Below, in pieces: positions 1 to 6,359 of a stretch of DNA of 14,724 nucleotides; position 1 is the first letter of the stretch, and the number at the start of each line of letters is the position of its first letter. The notes beneath the pieces are model-generated. The model searched no databases. It worked only from the letters and a program-made list of their open reading frames with translations, and was not told the origin of the DNA. Location: the NCBI GenBank assembly GCA_014801655.1, contig JAAVDT010000019.1, positions 3,363 to 18,086 on the forward strand, read 5' to 3'. Source of the DNA: Bacteroides sp. (GTDB lineage Bacteria; Bacteroidota; Bacteroidia; Bacteroidales; Muribaculaceae). A program made the position numbers and the translations under genes.

Positions 1-1061
1 CGCACCTCATGGGTGACATAGGCCGCCAGACCTGCCTTGGCATATTTATTGAAGCCTTCGAGAAGTTGAACGCCGATTGTGTTGCGGAGCGACCAATAGC
101 CGGTGGCCGAGGAGCTTTCGCCGGTGGTGATGTAGTTGTTGTCCCAGAATGTTGCCGCATCGGTGGCGGAGCCGTTGAAGAAGCGATGGTGGCCGTCGGT
201 GTAGTCCATGGTCCATACGAATGAGGTGACCGGGATGTAGATGCGGTGTGCAATCGTGTCGTCGGGAATGGAATCGACCGGAGGAATTTCCTGCCAGAAG
301 CCGAGCTTATAGCGATGGTTCATGTAAAATTCCTGTCCTTTCATGCGTGTGCGGGCATTGGTCAGGTTAGTCGGGATACTCTTGGCGTCGATGGAAGTCT
401 GTCCGCCCTGGAGCACGGCGGGGTCAGTGATATAGAGGTCATCGGTGATTCCGCCATTGTCTTGATTCAATCCGTTGTAGTGGTTGAAAAAGGCCTGATA
501 CTCATAGCGGTCGCCCATATAGGAGCTCGACAGGCCCCAGATGAGATTCTTCACGGCCTGATTGGCATACGAGCCTTTGGAGTAGATATAGTCAAGATTA
601 GCCCCGAACTGCAGCTTTGCGCCGGCGTTGCCTGAAAAGACTGCCGTCAGTCGGTCCTGCTTGTTTTCACGTCCGCCGCCGGTGTTGTAGCTGAGCAGTG
701 TCATCGGAATCGGCGAGTTGTAGAAAGTGTGGTTGCTTTGCATCGGCAGCCATGCCCGCAGTGCGTCACGGAAAAAGAAATCGCTCATTGGCTTGCGCTC
801 AAAGTAGAGCATATTAAGTCCTGAGCCGCCGAGATTGCCCACTGATGCATAGGCCGGGCTCTGGGCTGAGGGCACGGAGCGCTGACCATAATTATAGAGC
901 GCGGTGTCAATGGTGGCCGGCTCGTGGATTCCGAGTGGCTGGAGAAGTTCCCAGGCGTAGGACTTGCGGTTGGTTGTGGTGATGGGGGTCGGTTCATCAG
1001 CGCGGCAGTCGAGCACACCGACAACCAGTAATATAATTAATGTGTGAAGAATCTGTTTCAT
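1..1061 (-). CDS. Putative outer-membrane porin (Porin_10-like), N-terminal part
   Basis: The start ATG is at 1061 and the gene runs off the left edge, leaving about 352 residues without a stop. The N-terminus (MKQILHTLIILLVVGVLDC...) is a signal peptide with likely cleavage near CRA/DEP. There is a Cys near the end of it, but the preceding residues (VLD) do not make a proper lipobox. The mature part has the layout I recognise from Bacteroidetes 'putative porins': a short lead, a 'NLGGSGLNMLYFERKP' segment, 'FYNSPIPMTLLSYNTGGG', 'FGANLDYIYSKGSYANQA' and 'NGGITDDLYITDP', rich in aromatic residues and alternating beta-strand patterns. These proteins are thought to form outer-membrane beta barrels; the substrate is unknown. 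The gene lies 69 bp downstream of the TonB-dependent receptor on the same strand, with no hairpin between them, so co-transcription is likely. It also has its own -7-like element just before the ATG. The family call is from motif memory, not a search. Confidence 0.75.
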   Translation of the reverse strand, partial: MKQILHTLIILLVVGVLDCRADEPTPITTTNRKSYAWELLQPLGIHEPATIDTALYNYGQRSVPSAQSPAYASVGNLGGSGLNMLYFERKPMSDFFFRDALRAWLPMQSNHTFYNSPIPMTLLSYNTGGGRENKQDRLTAVFSGNAGAKLQFGANLDYIYSKGSYANQAVKNLIWGLSSSYMGDRYEYQAFFNHYNGLNQDNGGITDDLYITDPAVLQGGQTSIDAKSIPTNLTNARTRMKGQEFYMNHRYKLGFWQEIPPVDSIPDDTIAHRIYIPVTSFVWTMDYTDGHHRFFNGSATDAATFWDNNYITTGESSSATGYWSLRNTIGVQLLEGFNKYAKAGLAAYVTHEV

Positions 1062-1068
1062 CGTGGCG

Positions 1069-1076
1069 CAAAGTTA
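1069..1076 (-). promoter_or_regulatory. Bacteroidetes -7 element upstream of the porin gene
   Basis: On the minus strand the sequence reads TAACTTTG, a match to TAnnTTTG, ending only 7 bases before the ATG at 1061. No convincing TTG -33 element is seen 19-21 bases upstream. If the element is used, transcription would begin at or next to the start codon, giving a leaderless or nearly leaderless message. Confidence 0.4.
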
Positions 1077-1130
1077 CGCATTTTTTCTGAAACCGCTTGT
1101 AAAATATGATGGAGAATAGCCGAAGGTGAA

Positions 1131-3542
1131 TCAGAAGTCAACAGTGAGGCGCACGTTAAACTGTCGGCGGGTTAGATAGTTGGGCACCGCATACTGGAGA
1201 TTGTTGACGTCGGTCACCCAATAGTAGGAGCTGACGTTGGAAATGTCGAAGAGGTTGAACACGTCGACTCCCAGCCAGATGCTCTTGAAGTGGCGCAGGA
1301 ATCCTTCGCGGCTTTCACCATCTTTGAGCGGGGTGAGCAGGCCGTATTGCAGGCCGATGTCGAGACGCTTATAGGCGGGAGTGCGGAAGTAGCCCTTGTC
1401 GCGCGACGAACGGGGTGCTATCGTGGGCAGTCCGTCGTTGAAAATGCCTCGCAGAGAGAATTTCAGCTTCGGAAGTTTGGGGAAGTAGTCGGTGAAATAA
1501 ACGGCGACACCATAGCGGCGGTCGTTGGGGCGGGGCACCTTCACTCCGTTGAGTGTCTCCGAGGTTTTCATCAGCGAGAAGCTGATCCAGGAGTCGCTGC
1601 CCGGCACGAACTGTCCGAAGAGCTTCATGTCAAGGCCCATTGCATAGCCGCTTGACTCGTTGCGGCCGCTGTAGACAATCTTCAGGTTGTCAATTTCATA
1701 GGGCACGAGATTACCCAGGGCTTTGTAGTAGGCTTCGGCCGAGAGCTTGAAGGGGCGGTTGATTGCGCGGAACGTGTAGTCTGTTCCTAAGATGAACTGG
1801 AGGCTACGCTGCGACTTGATGTCGGAGTTGAGTGCCACGGTGATGTTGCCGAGCTGGTCGGTCTGCTGCAGACGGAATTCTTTGTAGAATGGCGACTGAT
1901 AATAGAGGCCTGTGGCAAAGCGGAAAGTCCACTGATTGTTGCGCTCTGGCACGAAGCCGAGGTTGACACGCGGACTCACCAGAAACTCTTTGTTGTAGCT
2001 CCAATACGACATGCGCACACCGGCATTGAGATTGAAGTAGCCGGCCGATGAATTGAAGCGGATGTTGTCTTGAACGTAGGCACTCATGCGGGTGGAGTTG
2101 AGGTCGTGGTTGGCCGAAAGATTATAGACCACCTTGAGCATATCAGGGTCGAAGGGGAGCGAATAGCCGGCCGAGTCGCGGCGTTCCCATTCGCGCGAAC
2201 GTTCCATGATGCTCTCGCGCTTGAGCGACAAGCCATAGCCGAGAGTGTGTTTTCCGGTGCGCGACTCACCCTGCAGTGAGAAGTCGATAACGCTTGATTT
2301 CAGTCGGTTGCGGGCATGTTCATGATAGCGACCCACGCCAAGTTCACCACCCACTGATTCACTGCCGTCGGATCCGCCGGCCTGATCGAGCCAATACTCG
2401 CCTGAAATGTCATAGGCCACAAGCTCATTGGTCAGGAAGCCTGAAATGATCATGTTGAGGTCGGTTGACTTGGAGGGGGAATAAGAGAGGGTGTACGCGC
2501 CGAAGAAGGTTTCAAAGCGGTCTTTCTCCTGACCGTCGAAATAGACGGTGAATTTCTTGGCATCGTTGGCAGTGCCGAAGTTGGTGGTGCGGTTTTGCGG
2601 AGTGAATTTGTAATTGTTGATGGCAATGTTGCCCAGAAACGACATCTTCACCTTTTCAGAAAGGCTCAGTGTCAGATTTGTCTGATAGTCAAAGAACGAG
2701 GGGTCATATTCACCCTTTGTCTCCATGGAGCTGAGCAGCGAATTGTTCTTTTTGTAGCGCACACCGTGGAGCTGCGAGAAGCGCGATGAACTCTGGCCGA
2801 TGGCCAGGCTTCCTCCCATCAGGCTCAGCCCCACCGATCCTTCAAATGATTCGGGGTGGCGATAGGTGATGTCGAGTGCCGATGACATTTTGTCGGCATA
2901 TCGTGCCGGAAAGCCGCCGGTTGAGAATGTGATGCCGCCAACCAGGTCGGGGTTGATAATCGAAAGTCCCTCTTGCTGACCGGAGGAGATGAGCAGCGGA
3001 CGATACACTTCAATGCCGTTGATATAGACGGAGTTTTCATCGTAGGTGCCACCGCGCACGGAGTATTGCGACGACAGCTCGTTGGAGGAGCTGACGCCGG
3101 CCATGGTGGTGACCATAGCCTCTACGCCATTGCCCGAGGCATCAGGCATCGAATGGGTGTCGGACGGTTTGATTTCTTGCATGGAAGAGGTCTGGCGACG
3201 GATTTCGGTCACCACCACATCGCCGAGCATCTCCGACTTTTCGCGCAGACGCATGTTAATGGTCAGCTCTCCGCTCGGTTTAATCAGAGTGCGTCGCTCT
3301 TCATTGAAGCCGATGCAAGTGAAAACCACCACCACCGTGTCGCTCTGCGCAGCCGACAGTTTGTAGTAGCCGTCGGTGTTAGTGGCTGTGCCGAGAGCCG
3401 TGCCGGCAATCTTTACGGTTGCAGCCACGATCGGTTCGTTGTCAGGGTCGGTGACGCGGCCGCGTATGGTGAAGTTGGCTGCCGAAATGGAGAGGGCAGT
3501 TGCAAGAAGAATGATAGTTGAGAGTATTCTTGTTGGAAACAT
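1131..3542 (-). CDS. TonB-dependent outer-membrane receptor with carboxypeptidase-regulatory-like N-domain
   Basis: An 803-residue protein starting at ATG 3542. Residues 1 to about 21 are a signal peptide (MFPTRILSTIILLATALSIS). Residues about 23-92 form a carboxypeptidase-regulatory-like beta-sandwich ('IRGRVTDPDNEPIVAATVKI', then 'TNTDGYYKLS'). A 'LGDVVVTE' linker near 106-113 precedes the plug domain (about 115-230: 'SSQYSVRGGTYDENSVYINGIEVY', 'GGFPARYADKMSSALDI'). The rest is a beta barrel with many aromatic-ending strands and a C-terminal Phe ('FNVRLTVDF'), as in outer-membrane barrels that need BAM. Such receptors import a ligand across the outer membrane using TonB-ExbBD energy. It is shorter than SusC/RagA proteins (about 1000 residues) and has no SusD partner here, so a glycan role is not supported and the ligand is unknown. 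The gene is divergent from ugd and is followed by a porin gene on the same strand. Confidence 0.9.
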   Translation of the reverse strand: MFPTRILSTIILLATALSISAANFTIRGRVTDPDNEPIVAATVKIAGTALGTATNTDGYYKLSAAQSDTVVVVFTCIGFNEERRTLIKPSGELTINMRLREKSEMLGDVVVTEIRRQTSSMQEIKPSDTHSMPDASGNGVEAMVTTMAGVSSSNELSSQYSVRGGTYDENSVYINGIEVYRPLLISSGQQEGLSIINPDLVGGITFSTGGFPARYADKMSSALDITYRHPESFEGSVGLSLMGGSLAIGQSSSRFSQLHGVRYKKNNSLLSSMETKGEYDPSFFDYQTNLTLSLSEKVKMSFLGNIAINNYKFTPQNRTTNFGTANDAKKFTVYFDGQEKDRFETFFGAYTLSYSPSKSTDLNMIISGFLTNELVAYDISGEYWLDQAGGSDGSESVGGELGVGRYHEHARNRLKSSVIDFSLQGESRTGKHTLGYGLSLKRESIMERSREWERRDSAGYSLPFDPDMLKVVYNLSANHDLNSTRMSAYVQDNIRFNSSAGYFNLNAGVRMSYWSYNKEFLVSPRVNLGFVPERNNQWTFRFATGLYYQSPFYKEFRLQQTDQLGNITVALNSDIKSQRSLQFILGTDYTFRAINRPFKLSAEAYYKALGNLVPYEIDNLKIVYSGRNESSGYAMGLDMKLFGQFVPGSDSWISFSLMKTSETLNGVKVPRPNDRRYGVAVYFTDYFPKLPKLKFSLRGIFNDGLPTIAPRSSRDKGYFRTPAYKRLDIGLQYGLLTPLKDGESREGFLRHFKSIWLGVDVFNLFDISNVSSYYWVTDVNNLQYAVPNYLTRRQFNVRLTVDF

Positions 3543-3683
3543 CAGAATCGCTTATATAATAATGTGTGGTTTCAATGCACGAATCTGCGGTTGGAGAGCC
3601 GCAAAAATGCACCGACATAAAAAATTTGAGGTGTGTTCACCAAAATAGTAACGTTGAATCAGCCATAAAATTATAAAAATGGC

Positions 3684-3691
3684 TAAATTTG
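3684..3691 (+). promoter_or_regulatory. Putative -7 element for ugd
   Basis: TAAATTTG matches the Bacteroidetes TAnnTTTG motif and ends 21 bases before the ugd ATG at 3713. The nearest upstream TTG (3654-3656) is 27 bases away, longer than the usual 19-21, so the -33 element is uncertain. The rest of the 170-bp divergent intergenic region (3543-3712) shows no clear promoter for the TonB receptor and only a 5-bp inverted repeat (TGCGG/CCGCA) near 3587-3604. Confidence 0.45.
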
Positions 3692-3712
3692 CACCATAAT
3701 AATAAGAAGAAT

Positions 3713-5026
3713 ATGAAAATAGCAATCGTAGGCACCGGATATGTGGGGCTTGTTTCAGGCGCATGCTTCGCCGAAGTCGGTATTGATGTGACATGTGTCG
3801 ACATTGACTCTGAGAAGATTGAACGGCTCCGCCGAGGCGAGATTCCCATCTATGAACCGGGTCTCGACGACCTCGTGCGCCGCAATGCGGCTGAGGGTCG
3901 CCTGCATTTTGCTACTGACCTGTCGGAATGTATCGACCGAGTGGAAGTGGTGTTCTGTGCCGTAGGGACTCCTCCCGATGAGGATGGCAGCGCCGACCTG
4001 AAATATGTAAAAGCCGTGGCCCGCACATTCGGCAGCCTGATTAACCGCTACACCATCTTTGTGACCAAAAGCACCGTGCCCGTTGGCACATCGGCCATTG
4101 TTCGCGAAGAGATCACCGGCGAGCTCATGCGTCGCGGAGTCGACGTGCCCTTTGAAGTGGCTTCCAATCCGGAGTTTCTGAAGGAGGGTGCCGCGATAAA
4201 AGATTTCATGTCGCCCGACCGAGTGGTCATCGGCACCGAATCGCCCCGCGCCCGCAAAGTCATGGAGCGCCTCTACCGTCCCTTCCTGCTCAACAACTTC
4301 AGGGTGATATTCATGGATATAGCATCGGCCGAGATGACCAAATATGCCGCCAACTCCATGCTCGCCACCCGCATCTCGTTTATGAACGACATTGCCAACC
4401 TCTGCGAGCTCGTGGGCGCCGATGTCAACATGGTGAGAAAAGGCATCGGGTCAGACGCCCGAATCGGAACCAAATTTCTCTACCCCGGCTGCGGCTATGG
4501 GGGAAGCTGCTTCCCGAAAGATGTCAAAGCCCTGGCACGCACCGGCCGCGAACATGGCTATCGCATGCGCATCATCGAAGCCGTTGAAGAGGTCAACGAA
4601 CGTCAGAAAAGCATCGTGTTCGACAAAATCAAATCAGGCCTTGGCGGAGACCTTCGCGGCAAATGCATAGCGGTGTGGGGTCTGGCCTTTAAGCCGGAAA
4701 CCGATGATATGCGTGAAGCCCCGTCGCTTGTGGTCATCGATCGATTGCTTGCCGAAGGAGCCGAAGTCAGAGTCTTCGACCCCGTTGCCATGGATGAATG
4801 TCGTCGCCGCATGGGTGACGCCGTGGTTTATTGCCGCGACATGTATGATGCGGTCAATGAGGCCGACGCCGTTGCGCTGCTCACCGAGTGGAAACAGTTC
4901 CGTATGCCGTCATGGGCCGTGGTGAAAAAAGCCATGCGTGGCGACCTCGTTGTCGACGGCCGCAACATCTACGTTGCCGACGAACTCGCCGAAGAAGGCC
5001 TCAGCTACCACTGCATCGGCCGCTGA
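3713..5026 (+). CDS. ugd: UDP-glucose 6-dehydrogenase
   Basis: A 437-residue cytosolic enzyme that oxidises UDP-glucose to UDP-glucuronate with two NAD+, supplying uronic-acid precursors for capsule, exopolysaccharide or LPS-type glycans. An N-terminal Rossmann fold is shown by 'IAIVGTGYVGLVSG' at residues 3-16. Further family motifs are 'CAVGTPPDEDG', 'TKSTVPVGT' and 'SNPEFLKEGAAIKDF'. The active site is complete: Lys210 in 'EMTKYAANS' and the catalytic Cys266 in 'GYGGSCFPKD'. The C-terminal UDP-binding domain includes 'WGLAFKPETDDMREAPS' and 'DGRNIY'. Length is normal for the family. I chose ATG 3713 over an in-frame TTG at 3689, because the TTG overlaps the -7 element and would add an unrelated His/Asn/Lys tail. 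The gene stands alone and ends 23 bp from the convergent Fic gene, with no terminator hairpin between. GDP-mannose dehydrogenase is a related alternative but fits less well. Confidence 0.95.
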   Translation: MKIAIVGTGYVGLVSGACFAEVGIDVTCVDIDSEKIERLRRGEIPIYEPGLDDLVRRNAAEGRLHFATDLSECIDRVEVVFCAVGTPPDEDGSADLKYVKAVARTFGSLINRYTIFVTKSTVPVGTSAIVREEITGELMRRGVDVPFEVASNPEFLKEGAAIKDFMSPDRVVIGTESPRARKVMERLYRPFLLNNFRVIFMDIASAEMTKYAANSMLATRISFMNDIANLCELVGADVNMVRKGIGSDARIGTKFLYPGCGYGGSCFPKDVKALARTGREHGYRMRIIEAVEEVNERQKSIVFDKIKSGLGGDLRGKCIAVWGLAFKPETDDMREAPSLVVIDRLLAEGAEVRVFDPVAMDECRRRMGDAVVYCRDMYDAVNEADAVALLTEWKQFRMPSWAVVKKAMRGDLVVDGRNIYVADELAEEGLSYHCIGR

Positions 5027-5049
5027 CCCCGCCCCAATGTCACCCCGGC

Positions 5050-5943
5050 TCACTTGTCGTCATACTCGATTCGGAACTTGTCAAGCACTCGCTTGAAATA
5101 ATCCTGAGCCGTAAGACAAGTATCCATCAGATAGCCCTTGATTGAAGGCCAGTTTTTTAGACCATTGTAATAAAACATCTTCAATTCATCAGTGATGATG
5201 AACGGAACGAAGCCGTTGCGCAGACATTCGCGAAACATTATCAGTCGTCCAACTCGGCCATTGCCATCCTGAAACGGGTGAATTGACTCAAACCGATGGT
5301 GGAAATCAATAATATCCTCAAACGTCGGGCTTGCGTTGGCATTATATGTCGAGAGCAGAGCCGAAATTTCATCATGCACATTTTCCGGTTCGGTGGTGTC
5401 GATTCCGCCCACTTCATTCGGCAGACGTTTATATTCTCCGACGTTAAACCAATCTTTCCTTTCGTCTGATGTCCCTGATTTAAGAAGATAGTGGAGATAC
5501 TTTATGTAAGGTTCGCTCAGCTCGCCGTCGGCCGTTGCGATAATATAATCGATGGCACGGAAATGGTTAGTGGTTTCAATAATATCATCCACTTTGACGC
5601 TGCTGTCGGTTATGCCGATTGTGTTGGTTTCAAAGATGTAGCGGGTCTGGTCTTGAGTCAGCCGGCTACCCTCGATATGATTGGAATTATATGTCAGCTC
5701 AATCTGTACCCGATGATAAATCCCACCTTTCATCTTGCTCTCCATCTGCCTGCGGAGAGCAGAGAGTAAGGCCGATTCATTCTGCGGTTTCTTCTGTTGC
5801 GGAGGCTTAGCATCGAACGGAATGTTCCAGGTCTTTCCCGAAAGAAACGCTCCTTCGATTTTTCCCTGATTGCAGTAGTTCCTCACGGTTCGTTCAGAAA
5901 CATTGTGCAGATTAGCAAATTGCTTAACCGTAATAAACTTCAT
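5050..5943 (-). CDS. Fic family protein with N-terminal helix-turn-helix (class II Fic)
   Basis: A 297-residue protein starting at ATG 5943. A longer in-frame extension upstream to 6075 is rejected because it would run through the promoter. Residues 1-45 are a MerR/excisionase-like helix-turn-helix ('TVKQFANLH', then 'SERTVRNYCNQGKIEG') with a short wing ('GKTWNIP'). Residues about 60-297 are a Fic domain. The inhibitory motif (S/T)xxxE(G/N) is at S87-N-H-I-E91-G92, before the catalytic core, which makes this class II. The active-site motif is intact at 222-233, 'HPFQDGNGRVGR', with catalytic His222, Asp226 and the Gly-Asn-Gly-Arg phosphate loop. Fic enzymes of this form transfer AMP from ATP to hydroxyls of target proteins, and Glu91 would hold the enzyme inactive until it is displaced. 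The target is unknown. The helix-turn-helix together with the palindrome in its own promoter suggests autoregulation (inference). The gene is more AT-rich than ugd and gyrA, which hints at acquisition. It could be an antitoxin-less stress or phage-response factor. Confidence 0.9.
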   Translation of the reverse strand: MKFITVKQFANLHNVSERTVRNYCNQGKIEGAFLSGKTWNIPFDAKPPQQKKPQNESALLSALRRQMESKMKGGIYHRVQIELTYNSNHIEGSRLTQDQTRYIFETNTIGITDSSVKVDDIIETTNHFRAIDYIIATADGELSEPYIKYLHYLLKSGTSDERKDWFNVGEYKRLPNEVGGIDTTEPENVHDEISALLSTYNANASPTFEDIIDFHHRFESIHPFQDGNGRVGRLIMFRECLRNGFVPFIITDELKMFYYNGLKNWPSIKGYLMDTCLTAQDYFKRVLDKFRIEYDDK

Positions 5944-5976
5944 ATAGATAGCAAAAGATATTTGATTTTCTTGCCG

Positions 5977-6007
5977 CAAATATAATAAAACTTGCCGATA
6001 TCGGCAA
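5977..6007 (-). promoter_or_regulatory. Promoter of the Fic gene
   Basis: Read on the minus strand, TATATTTG (5977-5984) matches TAnnTTTG, and a TTG (6005-6007) lies exactly 20 bases upstream, the usual -33/-7 spacing in Bacteroidetes. Transcription would start near 5971, leaving a leader of about 27 bases to the ATG at 5943. Confidence 0.65.
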
Positions 6008-6012
6008 GTTTT
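5987..6012. promoter_or_regulatory. Perfect 26-bp palindrome, probable operator of the Fic gene
   Basis: The 13-base arm AAAACTTGCCGAT (5987-5999) is followed directly by its exact reverse complement (6000-6012). The palindrome fills the spacer of the Fic promoter and covers its -33 TTG. A third copy of the core CTTGCCG lies at 5970-5976, exactly 21 bp (about two helical turns) from the copy at 5991-5997, at the expected transcription start. This is how a dimeric repressor site would be arranged. The T-runs on both sides mean it could also act as an intrinsic terminator. Confidence 0.6.
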
Positions 6013-6063
6013 TTGCTTTCGTGCGGAAAAATTATGAAAATGATGGAAAAATAGGGTAGATTT

Positions 6064-6093
6064 TTGTCGGGTCAAAAATTATTTGTAGATTTG
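6064..6093 (+). promoter_or_regulatory. Strong canonical Bacteroidetes promoter reading towards 6100-6700
   Basis: TTG at 6064-6066 and TAGATTTG at 6086-6093 are separated by 19 bases, a full match to the TTG-N19-21-TAnnTTTG consensus. The expected start is about 6098-6101. The next gene begins only at 6360, so the promoter drives either a separate small RNA or a leader of about 260 nt. Confidence 0.65.
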
Positions 6094-6152
6094 CACCGTC
6101 AACTCGAGATGACAACGACATATTGTTAAAAGAAGAAGCGTTTTGCTTGTCT

Positions 6153-6276
6153 TGCTAACGAAAACCTGAGAAATTTTCAACGAATGCAAGAAGGTAACAA
6201 GACGGTTCTCACGCTATAGCGTGGGCTGCTGTTTTCATATCTTTGCATTCAGGTTTTCTCAGGACCATCGTTAGCA
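6153..6276 (+). ncRNA. Candidate structured non-coding RNA or leader (rod-like inverted repeat)
   Basis: Three nested perfect blocks pair: TGCTAACGA (6153-6161) with 6268-6276; CCTGAGAAA (6165-6173) with 6255-6263; GAATGCAA (6182-6189) with 6243-6250. They are separated by internal loops of 3/4 and 8/4 bases. The top carries a hairpin, CACGC-TATA-GCGTG (6210-6223), extended by a G-U and a C-G pair to 6208/6225. The result is one rod of about 124 nt, 26 paired bases per arm outside the top hairpin, 55 bases downstream of a canonical promoter. A weaker stem, ATGTGG/CCACGT (6278-6298), followed by T-rich sequence (6298-6309) could end the transcript near 6310. It contains no plausible coding frame. 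Alternatives are a cis-acting leader of the 6360 gene, a 6S-like RNA, or a MITE-like element; no target-site duplication is visible. I do not recognise a named RNA family. Confidence 0.45.
6238..6245 (+). promoter_or_regulatory. Possible -7 element inside the inverted repeat
   Basis: TATCTTTG matches TAnnTTTG and would start a transcript near 6251, with a leader of about 110 nt for the 6360 gene. No TTG lies 19-21 bases upstream, so this is weak. Such a start would make only the right half of the rod and so abolish the fold. Confidence 0.25.
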
Positions 6277-6359
6277 GATGTGGTAAATCAGTCCACGTTT
6301 CTGTTTTTCTTAATCCGGTCAATGGGGCTGTAAGACCAATCAAAATCAACACAATTCAA

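Noticed and set aside
3689..3712. TTG start extending ugd by eight residues.
   Set aside because: The TTG lies inside the TAAATTTG element, and the family normally begins at the 'MKIAIVG' Met.
3552..3849. Minus-strand frames covering the ugd promoter and N-terminus.
   Set aside because: They overlap the Rossmann-fold start of ugd and the intergenic control region and have no coding features.
5991..6014. The Fic palindrome read as a plain intrinsic terminator (CTTGCCG-ATAT-CGGCAAG plus six T).
   Set aside because: Not excluded, but its exact fit to the -33/-7 spacer and the third half-site 21 bp away favour an operator.
5944..6075. Upstream in-frame extension of the Fic protein.
   Set aside because: It would translate the promoter and palindrome; the helix-turn-helix begins properly at ATG 5943.
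6099..6310. Retron ncRNA (flanking repeats around a long hairpin).
   Set aside because: There is no reverse transcriptase gene anywhere in the window.
6243..6359. Upstream in-frame extension of the small exported protein.
   Set aside because: It would place a signal peptide in mid-protein and needs a non-ATG start inside the rod structure.
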